From an uncultured Clostridia bacterium (lineage in GTDB: Bacteria; Bacillota; Clostridia; Oscillospirales; Oscillospiraceae), in NCBI GenBank assembly GCA_938049125.1, contig CALICR010000226.1, positions 1 to 11,806 of the forward strand: a stretch of 11,806 bases of DNA. The letters are read 5' to 3'. The translations under genes and the position numbers were made by a program. The notes under the pieces are model-generated. The model saw nothing but the letters and a program-made list of their open reading frames with translations. It did not search any database and was not told where the DNA came from. Below, in pieces: positions 6,601 to 11,806 of the stretch (the stretch's first letter is position 1; the number at the start of each line of letters is the position of its first letter).

Positions 6601-6841
6601 CCTTGGCAAGATTTCCGAGGGCAGCACGGAGATTCTCGACCTCATCCGCTCCGGCTTCGTGAGCTACGTCATCAACACACGTGCCGTCTCCTCCGGCAGC
6701 CACAGCCGGGACGGCGCGGCCATCCGCCGCTGCGCCACAGAGAACGGCGTCACCATCTTCACCTCTCTGGACACCGCCCGCATCGTCACCGAGGTGCTGG
6801 AGGAGATGACCATCTCCGTCTCCACCATCGACGCGGAATAA
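3668..6841 (+). CDS. carB: Carbamoyl-phosphate synthase large subunit
   Basis: CarB makes carbamoyl phosphate from bicarbonate, two ATP and ammonia supplied by the glutaminase subunit CarA, feeding pyrimidine and arginine synthesis in the cytoplasm. The 1057-residue length fits the family (about 1070). The two homologous halves are clear. KKILIIGSGPIVIGQAAEFDY (7-27) is mirrored by KIVVLGAGPIRIGQGVEFDY (547-566). Each half carries an ATP-grasp domain with glycine-rich loop and metal-binding ending: LIEVNPRVSRSSALASKASG (295-314) and VIEVNPRSSRTVPFLSKATG (825-844). An oligomerisation segment lies at about 400-545. The C-terminal MGS-type allosteric domain (about 925-1057) has TAGTA (962-966) and RDGAAIRR (1014-1021). 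I chose the ATG at 3668, with AAAGGG 6 nt upstream. The upstream ATG at 3608 lies in a hairpin. No carA is adjacent, so the partner must be encoded elsewhere. The leader suggests attenuation control. Confidence 0.97.
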   Translation: MKRTDIKKILIIGSGPIVIGQAAEFDYAGTQACLALKEEGYEVILVNSNPATIMTDTAIADKVYMEPLTLEYVAKIIRYERPDAIVPGIGGQTGLNLAMQLERKGVLRECGVELLGTSSQSIEQAEDREKFKELCQSIGEPVIPSEITYSLEEARAAAGRIGYPVVLRPAFTLGGTGGGFANNEAELLDLGPNAFALSPVHQVLIEKSVKGYKEIEFEVMRDGDDRAITICGMENVDPVGVHTGDSIVVAPILSLSDEDRTMLNDSAIRIIRALKIAGGCNVQFALDPESSRYYLIEVNPRVSRSSALASKASGYPIARVTAKIAVGMTLPEIPVAGGTAAIEPSLDYIVAKFPRFPFDKFQSVPNVLGTQMKATGEVMGIGATLEECFLKSVRSLETGVCHFRLAKFDAASDEDLRAHLDDFHDDNIYAIAELLRRGEPVEALHARTGITALFLEALRRITDMEHRLAAAPRDAAVLREAKVMGFSDRAIAALWSMPETDIYRLRRDLGITPVFRMVDTLHTGTYIAYLYSSYTGKNESRLTDKRKIVVLGAGPIRIGQGVEFDYSTVHAVQTIRRAGYEAIIVNNNPETVSTDYTTSDKLYFEPLTVEDVMAILDFEQPDGVIASLGGQTAINLAEPLAERGVKIIGTDCAAIERAEDRACFERILQELDIPQPQGYAVTNIEDGVQAAAKVGYPVLVRPSFVLGGRAMEIVANEEMLRHYLKTAVEIDADKPVLVDHYIQGKEVEVDAICDGCDVFVPGIMELVERTGVHSGDSISVYPSYSISDRVKGVILQYTKKLGLGIGIVGLFNVQFIVDPQERVYVIEVNPRSSRTVPFLSKATGFSLADIATEVILGRSLKEQGIFGIYPDEKARHYVKVPVFSSHKIKGLDAYLSPEMKSTGEAIGYDRSLSRAMYKALQASGMKLRSYGTVVVTLADEDKEEALPMVRSFYNMGFNIAATAGTAAFLKKNGIRTHALGKISEGSTEILDLIRSGFVSYVINTRAVSSGSHSRDGAAIRRCATENGVTIFTSLDTARIVTEVLEEMTISVSTIDAE

Positions 6842-6849
6842 GCAGAAAA

Positions 6850-6879
6850 ACAGCGGGGCCGGATGTCCGGTCCCGCTGT
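6850..6879. terminator. Hairpin after carB, minus-strand terminator
   Basis: A 14-position inverted repeat (ACAGCGGGGCCGGA / TCCGGTCCCGCTGT, one G-T pair, tight loop) starts 9 nt after the carB stop. On the minus strand it is followed by TTTTT, so it can act as a backup terminator for the peptidase operon. On the plus strand no U-run follows, so there it may serve mainly to protect the carB 3' end. Confidence 0.7.
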
Positions 6880-6883
6880 CTGC

Positions 6884-6930
6884 AAAAGAACAGCTCCCGC
6901 AGGTATTCAGCCTGCGGGAGCTGTTCTTTT
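6884..6930. terminator. Bidirectional intrinsic terminator between convergent genes
   Basis: A perfect 20-bp inverted repeat begins AAAAGAACAGCTCCCGCAGG, has a 7-nt loop, and its second arm ends in CTTTT. The A-rich start and T-rich end make it a functional terminator in both directions. It lies 42 bp after the carB stop and 6 bp after the peptidase stop, so it serves both converging transcripts. Confidence 0.92.
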
Positions 6931-6936
6931 GATGCG

Positions 6937-9819
6937 TCAGGCCTTCCGGACGAAGGCCGTGGCCTCGGCATTGCCGACGGCGCAGAAGCTGGCGGAGTCC
7001 AGGCAGCGGCGCAGAAGGTCCCGGTGGGCAGCGAGGGTCTCCGGGGTCGTGCAGAGAATTTCGCGGCGGATCCGGGCGATGTCCTCCGGCTTCGTGCCGC
7101 CGAGATGACGGAGGCAGGCGAGGCCGCAGACGCCCCGGGGGCTGAGCAGCGGGTCGGTGGTGTTCACGGTGCCGATGATGAGGTCATCGAGCGGCGCGCC
7201 CTCGGCGAGGAAGGCGTCGAGGAACTCCGGCATGCCGCCGAAGGCGTCCGCCGTATTCGCAAGGTTCGGGTCGCGGTAGGAGTAGCAGAAGAGGTCGCCG
7301 TTCGCGCGGACGCTCATGCCCGTGCCGTAGGCGCCGCCCTGCACGCGCACCTGCCCCCAGAGGTAGGCGTAGGTCATCATCGTGGAGAGCACTGCCCAGT
7401 CGCCGGTGTATTCGCCTCCGGCGGCATAGAGGTTCGTGCCCAGTGCCGAGAAGCCGACCTCCGCAGGGATGTCGAGGGCGCAGTCGCCGCGTTCGATCGC
7501 GGGATAGTCCGCCTTCGCGCCGACCGGCTGCTCCGGCAGCGCTTCGATCAGCGATTCGAGCGCCGCGGGCGCGAGGCTGCCGCCGTATCCGGCAAAGAGC
7601 CGGTTTTTTGCAAAGGCGCGGGCGGTCAGCGCCGCGAAGCGGGCGGGATATGCCGCCGCGTCCGCCTCGAATTTCGCCGCGAAGTCCGAATACCAGTCCA
7701 CGAAGTGCTCGCCGTCCAGCGCCAGCTCCTTGAGCGCGTTCACGCGGGAGTAGGGCGCGAGCGCGCGGGAGATGGCAAGCTGATGCCCGTCGCTGATGCG
7801 GGACTGCTTCTGGAAGTAGTCCGCCTGAAGGACGGTCTCGCGGATGCGCTCCGTCTCGTCGTACCTGCCGCAGAGCAGCAGCTCGCGGAGCAGGTCGAGC
7901 GCCGCGTCCGTGTGCTCCTCCAGCATGCCGGCGGTGATCTTCAGATGCGGCGTGCAGGCGCTGAGGTCGCCCGTCCTGCCGGAGAGGATGAGCGAGGCAT
8001 GCAGACTGCCGAAGACCGCCTTGATGCGGCTCTGGAGCCGGTCGGCGGCATAGTGCTCCGTCCGCAGCTCACCGAAGCAGTCGGTCAGCACGTTTAGAAG
8101 CCGCAGCTCCTCCAGTGAGAAGTCCGAAAGGTCAAAGTAGAGGTGGAGGTAGACGATGCCGTTCGTTTCGGTCTGCACCTCGAGCACCTCGCGTCCCGCA
8201 AGCGTCGTCCGCCGCGTTTTCGTCGGCTCCGTCTCCTGCGGCACGTCCTCGAGCCGCAGATGCGGCAGCGCGGCGAGGGCTTCCTCGGTGTCCGGCGTCT
8301 GCTGCCACCGGAGCAGCGCCTCGCGCTCCGCCCGGTGCGATGCATAGTCTGCCTCCGTCCAGTCCGCCGTGACGGCGGCGAGACGGGCGTCCTCTCTCGC
8401 CGCGTCCTCCGCGCCCTTCGTCTGCGAGGGCAGGACATAGAGCCAGCACTTGTCGTCCGTGCCGCCCAGCAGGTCGCGGAGCAGGTCGGTGAAGTAGGAG
8501 GTGTCCGCCTTCTCGCGCAGGGAGGCAAAGACGGCGGTGTTGTCGAGCCACATCAGCGGGTCGCCGCCGTAGAGCCAGCTCTGGAGGGACTGGATCGCCA
8601 GCTCGATGCCGTAGGGCTCCGTGATCTCGCGGTCATGGAACGCGGCGCGCTCGAGAGACGCCAGCAGCGCGTCCCGGTCCAGCCCGGTTCGGCACAGCGT
8701 CTCCGTGAATTCCGGCAGGAAGGCTTTGATCTCCGCGAATTTCTCCGGCTCCGTGTTGCGCACGATCAGCCCGGCGGAGGGCTGGAGGATGCCGCCGTCC
8801 ACGGCGAGGCTCACGTCCTGCGAAAGCCCGCGCTCCAGAAATGCGCGCGTCAGCGGCGCTTCGTTGGAGCCGGTCAGGTAGTCGGCAAGAATTCTGGCGG
8901 CGCAGATCCGCTCCTTGTCGCCGTAGGAAGCGTAAATTTTTGCCGTGACCAGATGGGAAAGCTCGCCCTCACGCGCCTCATAGGTGACGGTCTTTTCCGC
9001 CGTCCGGGGCTGCTGAACTGTGAAGTGGAAGTCCGGGGCGCGGTAGTCGTATCTGGAAAGGTATTCGCCGTCCAGATACGAGAGCACCGCGTCGATGTCC
9101 ATCGCGCCGTCGAGGAAGATGCGCGCGTTGGAGGGGTGGTAGAACCGCCTGTGGGCGGCGGTGAAGCGCTCGTAGCTCAGCTCCGGGATGTGCGCCGGAT
9201 GTCCGCCGCTGGAGAAGCCGTAGCAGGTGTCCGGGTAGAGCAGGCGGTTCATCTCGTCGTCGAGGAGGGTGTCCACGTCGGCGTAGGCGCCCTTCATCTC
9301 GCTGTAGACCACGCCGTTGCAGCAGGGGCGTCCGTCCTCGCCGAACTCGTAGTGCCAGCCCTCCTGCAGGAAGATCTCCTTTCTGGTATGGATCAGCGGG
9401 CGGAACACGGCGTCAAGGTAGACGGACATGAGGTTGAAGAAGTCCTGCTCGTTGCGGCTCGAGACGGGGTAGACCGTCTTGTCGCTGAAGGTCATGGCGT
9501 TGAGATAGGTCTGCATGGAGCTTTGCAGCAGGGACACGAACGGCTCCCGCACCGGATATTTCTCGGAGCCGTTGAGCACGCTGTGCTCGAGGATGTGGAA
9601 CACGCCGGTGTCGTCCTCCGGCAGGGTCTTGAAGCAGATCGCAAAGGTCTTGTTCTCCGCCGCCCGGTCGAGGTAGAGCAGCTCCGCGCCGGTCTTTTCA
9701 TGGCGCAGGAGATAGGCGTCCGCCGCCCTGGCGGCGAGGCGCTCCTTCCGCGAAAGCACGAAGCCGTGCAGACGGTCGCCGGGCTGTGCGGCACGCAGCG
9801 TGGGAATGTGATTCGGCAT
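6937..9819 (-). CDS. M16C (PreP/Cym1-like) insulinase-family zinc peptidase
   Basis: This 960-residue protein is a full-length two-half M16 metallopeptidase of the presequence-protease type. Such enzymes enclose and degrade unfolded peptides up to a few tens of residues. The inverted zinc motif HxxEH is HILEH (H75, E78, H79), and the third ligand is probably E174 in VVYSEMKGA. The C-terminal half carries GGAYGTGMSVRANG and SYRDPN (about 828-852). This matches the family segment whose Arg and Tyr help bind substrate. The middle (about 470-720) fits the M16C-associated domain. There is no signal peptide or membrane segment, so it should act in the cytoplasm. The start at 9819 is supported by AAGGAG 5 nt upstream. 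It lies 34 bp after the upstream ABC exporter gene on the same strand, so the two are probably co-transcribed. This placement suggests handling of peptides related to the exporter, though general peptide turnover is equally possible. Confidence 0.92.
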   Translation of the reverse strand: MPNHIPTLRAAQPGDRLHGFVLSRKERLAARAADAYLLRHEKTGAELLYLDRAAENKTFAICFKTLPEDDTGVFHILEHSVLNGSEKYPVREPFVSLLQSSMQTYLNAMTFSDKTVYPVSSRNEQDFFNLMSVYLDAVFRPLIHTRKEIFLQEGWHYEFGEDGRPCCNGVVYSEMKGAYADVDTLLDDEMNRLLYPDTCYGFSSGGHPAHIPELSYERFTAAHRRFYHPSNARIFLDGAMDIDAVLSYLDGEYLSRYDYRAPDFHFTVQQPRTAEKTVTYEAREGELSHLVTAKIYASYGDKERICAARILADYLTGSNEAPLTRAFLERGLSQDVSLAVDGGILQPSAGLIVRNTEPEKFAEIKAFLPEFTETLCRTGLDRDALLASLERAAFHDREITEPYGIELAIQSLQSWLYGGDPLMWLDNTAVFASLREKADTSYFTDLLRDLLGGTDDKCWLYVLPSQTKGAEDAAREDARLAAVTADWTEADYASHRAEREALLRWQQTPDTEEALAALPHLRLEDVPQETEPTKTRRTTLAGREVLEVQTETNGIVYLHLYFDLSDFSLEELRLLNVLTDCFGELRTEHYAADRLQSRIKAVFGSLHASLILSGRTGDLSACTPHLKITAGMLEEHTDAALDLLRELLLCGRYDETERIRETVLQADYFQKQSRISDGHQLAISRALAPYSRVNALKELALDGEHFVDWYSDFAAKFEADAAAYPARFAALTARAFAKNRLFAGYGGSLAPAALESLIEALPEQPVGAKADYPAIERGDCALDIPAEVGFSALGTNLYAAGGEYTGDWAVLSTMMTYAYLWGQVRVQGGAYGTGMSVRANGDLFCYSYRDPNLANTADAFGGMPEFLDAFLAEGAPLDDLIIGTVNTTDPLLSPRGVCGLACLRHLGGTKPEDIARIRREILCTTPETLAAHRDLLRRCLDSASFCAVGNAEATAFVRKA

Positions 9820-9853
9820 AAATTCTCCTTATGAGGCAGTCGCCCCGGTCTGA

Positions 9854-11563
9854 TCAGATGGTTTTGCAGAAAAGCTGATAGTATTCGTTGGCCTCCGCCA
9901 GCTCCGCCGGAGTGCCCGCCGCCTCCACCGTGCCGTCCTTCATGACGACGATGTAGTCGGCGTTCCGCGCAGCGGCGTAGTTGTGGGCGATGAGGAGCGT
10001 GGTGCGGTTGCTCATGAGGCGGTCGAGCGCGCCCGTGACCTGCACCTCGCTCACCACGTCGAGGTTGCTGGTGGCTTCGTCGAGCAGCAGATAGTCCGCG
10101 TCGCGCAGCATGGCGCGGGCGATGGAGATGCACTGCCCCTGTCCGCCGGAGAAGTTCGAGCCGCCAAGTCCCACGTCCTCTTCGAAGCCGTCCGGCTTTT
10201 CAAGGATGCAGGCGCAGCAGTTCGTCTCCTCTGCCGCCCGGCGCAGCGTCTCCTCGTCCACCGCCCGGCTAAGACCGTAGGTGATGTTCTCGCGGACGGT
10301 GCCGCCGATGAGGGGATCGCGCTGGAAAACATAGGCAAAGCGATCGCGCCATGCGGACAGCGCAAAGCCGGCAATGTTCTCATCGCCGAAGCGGATCTCG
10401 CCCGCGGTCGGCTCATAGAGCCGCGTGAGGAGCTTGAAGAGCGTGGATTTGCCCGCGCCGTTGCCGCCGATGACGGCGGTCACCTTGCCCGCGGGGATGC
10501 GGAGGGACACGTCGCGCAGCACGTCCTCGCCGCCGGGGTAGGCGAAGGACACATGGTCGAGCACGAGGTCGGTGCAGAGCTGCGGCACGTCCCTGCCGTC
10601 CTCCGGCTCCGCGTCCGTGTCGATGATCTCGGAGATCTTCTGCATGGTGCCGAAGGTCCCGGCGACGGAGCCGACGTTCATGAAGAACTGCATGAGCTGC
10701 ATCGTCGCAATGCCGCTGACCATGTAAAAGCTGGTGAGGTCGCCGATCGTGACGGCGCCGCTCGGCAGAAGCTGTCCGCCGATGACAAAGACGATGATGA
10801 TGAAGAGGATGGAGAAGAGACTGGAGGCGAGCTGATAGCCCGCGACCAGCAGCCACGTCAGGAATTCCGCCCGGTACATCCTGCCGAAGCTCGCGCCGCC
10901 CTTTGCCGCCTCCAGCTGCTCGGCGGCGGCGCTCTTGATGAGGCGGAAGTTCCGCACGCGCTCTGCGAGGTAGCTGAGGCTGCCTGCCATCACGCGGGTG
11001 CTGTAGACGCCGAGCCGGAACGTCAGCCTGCTGTAGAACACACTGACGAGAAGCGTCAGCGGAATGATGGCAAGCGAGTAGGCGGCAAGCGTCCGGTTGA
11101 ACGCAAAGAGCTGGACAAACGCCCGCACCGTCGTAAAGACGCAGACCGCGAAGGACACCGCCATGGAGAACAGCGACGCGGGCGCGGAGGCATCGGAGGT
11201 CACACGGGTGACAAGTCCGTCGCCGCTGTCGGCGTCATAGCAGCGCAGGGGCAGGCGGAGGATTTTCGAGAAGAGCTTGACGCGCACCCGGAGCGTGATC
11301 GTCTCCTCCATTTTCCGGGTGAAGTAGTTGCTCGCAATGGTGAACACGGCGGCGAGCGCCGCGACGAGGATATAGCTGCCGAGAAGCCTCCCGTTGATGG
11401 CGTTCTGGCTGGTGTCGATGATGTCCGCCGTCATGGTCGCGGTCTGCAGCTCCGCGTTCGTCGTGGCGAGGGAGAAGGCAAAGCTGGCGAGGATGAGGAG
11501 CCACGGGAGCTTTACGCCCTTGAGGAGGGTGAAATAGCGCTTGATGTGCTTCTTCTTTTTCAT
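9854..11563 (-). CDS. ABC exporter half-transporter (permease-ATPase fusion), second subunit
   Basis: The 569-residue protein combines a type I exporter membrane domain with a nucleotide-binding domain. Hydrophobic segments lie at about 20-36, 62-79, 130-152, 158-178, 240-262 and 272-292. The ATPase domain (about 330-569) has Walker A GGNGAGKST (366-374), Q-loop Q414 and signature FSGGQ (471-475). Walker B is YLLLDE with catalytic E496, the D-loop is SNLD, and the switch histidine is H527. All key catalytic residues are therefore present. After the signature the usual RQR is replaced by GQC, which is unusual. The start ATG follows GAGGAGG with 7-8 nt spacing and overlaps the TGA of the upstream transporter gene (ATGA), so the two are probably translationally coupled and form a heterodimer. 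Such pairs export drugs, lipids or peptides; the substrate cannot be read from the sequence. The M16C peptidase gene follows downstream. Confidence 0.93.
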   Translation of the reverse strand: MKKKKHIKRYFTLLKGVKLPWLLILASFAFSLATTNAELQTATMTADIIDTSQNAINGRLLGSYILVAALAAVFTIASNYFTRKMEETITLRVRVKLFSKILRLPLRCYDADSGDGLVTRVTSDASAPASLFSMAVSFAVCVFTTVRAFVQLFAFNRTLAAYSLAIIPLTLLVSVFYSRLTFRLGVYSTRVMAGSLSYLAERVRNFRLIKSAAAEQLEAAKGGASFGRMYRAEFLTWLLVAGYQLASSLFSILFIIIVFVIGGQLLPSGAVTIGDLTSFYMVSGIATMQLMQFFMNVGSVAGTFGTMQKISEIIDTDAEPEDGRDVPQLCTDLVLDHVSFAYPGGEDVLRDVSLRIPAGKVTAVIGGNGAGKSTLFKLLTRLYEPTAGEIRFGDENIAGFALSAWRDRFAYVFQRDPLIGGTVRENITYGLSRAVDEETLRRAAEETNCCACILEKPDGFEEDVGLGGSNFSGGQGQCISIARAMLRDADYLLLDEATSNLDVVSEVQVTGALDRLMSNRTTLLIAHNYAAARNADYIVVMKDGTVEAAGTPAELAEANEYYQLFCKTI

Positions 11564-11806
11564 ACGGCTGCCTCCTCTCCCGCGTTCTGATTCATGGTCC
11601 GGTAGGTCGGGCAGCTCCGGAGCAGCTCCGCATGGCTGCCGTCGCCCACGAGCACGCCGTTCTCCAGCACGAGGATGCGGTCATAGCGCCGGGCGTAGCG
11701 CAGGTCATGGGTGATGAGGATGCGCGTTTTGCCCGCAAAGACCTGATCCATCGTCTCCTGGATTTTGGCGGAGATCCGGACGTCCAGCGCGGAGGTCGGC
11801 TCGTCC
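11560..11806 (-). CDS. ABC exporter half-transporter, first subunit (C-terminal part only)
   Basis: Only the last 82 residues are inside the window; the gene runs off the right edge, where its 5' part lies. The visible part begins at the end of Walker B and the D-loop (DEPTSALD), so the catalytic Glu is present. It continues with the switch-histidine segment ILITHDLRYARRYDRILVLE and a typical ABC C-terminus, ending GEEAAV. The stop codon overlaps the start of the following transporter gene by 4 bp. Because that neighbour is a permease-ATPase fusion, this one is most likely its heterodimer partner. Its membrane domain lies outside the window, so this is an inference. Confidence 0.85.
   Translation of the reverse strand, partial: DEPTSALDVRISAKIQETMDQVFAGKTRILITHDLRYARRYDRILVLENGVLVGDGSHAELLRSCPTYRTMNQNAGEEAAV

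Noticed and set aside
3650..6703. A 1017-codon open frame on the minus strand opposite carB
   Set aside because: The translation is low-complexity, rich in Asp, Val, His and Gly, and lies antisense to an intact carB. It has no domain.
8143..9834. A 563-codon plus-strand frame opposite the M16C peptidase, and a similar 535-codon frame at 9983-11590 opposite the ABC gene
   Set aside because: Both are composition artefacts antisense to well-supported genes and show no recognisable motifs.

Overview
The window reads as a chromosomal segment of a high-G+C member of the Firmicutes, most likely a clostridial lineage of the Oscillospiraceae type. Supporting signs are strong AGGAGG-type ribosome binding sites, the rpsO-pnp gene pair, a pyrimidine/arginine carB gene, a PreP-like M16C peptidase and a heterodimeric ABC exporter, all in G+C-rich codons. 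The lineage is inferred from gene style, not from a search. Most of the window is housekeeping or common accessory content; no phage, CRISPR array, tRNA or rRNA is visible.

Region 1 (33-2740, minus strand) is rpsO followed by pnp. A good sigma-A-type promoter (TTTACA, 17 bp, TATGCT) starts a leader of about 115 nt with competing hairpins, then rpsO and its intrinsic terminator. A long interrupted stem-loop follows just ahead of pnp. It resembles the kind of pnp leader that is cut and autoregulated in other bacteria.

Region 2 (about 2741-3372) is visibly more A+T-rich. It holds a small IS30-type helix-turn-helix gene with a strong Shine-Dalgarno and a TTG start. The gene appears to be cut short by a TAA at a position where relatives probably carry a glutamine codon. 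It is bracketed by an orphan plus-strand terminator upstream, and an A+T-rich palindrome and a second terminator downstream. It looks like a decaying mobile or phage-derived insertion between two core genes.

Region 3 (3373-6930, plus strand) is a self-contained carB unit: a near-consensus extended -10 promoter, a leader of about 260 nt, carB itself and downstream hairpins. The leader holds a 36-codon ORF, a U-rich stretch and a strong intrinsic terminator 5 nt after the leader-ORF stop. This layout suggests transcription attenuation coupled to leader-peptide translation, as in enterobacterial pyrBI. It is the most interesting element of the window. No carA is adjacent.

Region 4 (6937 to the right edge, minus strand) is a likely operon. 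It contains the C-terminal end of one ABC exporter half (cut by the window edge), a complete second half overlapping it by 4 bp, and, 34 bp further on, a 960-residue PreP/Cym1-type M16C zinc peptidase. The operon converges on carB, and the two share a double-hairpin terminator region.
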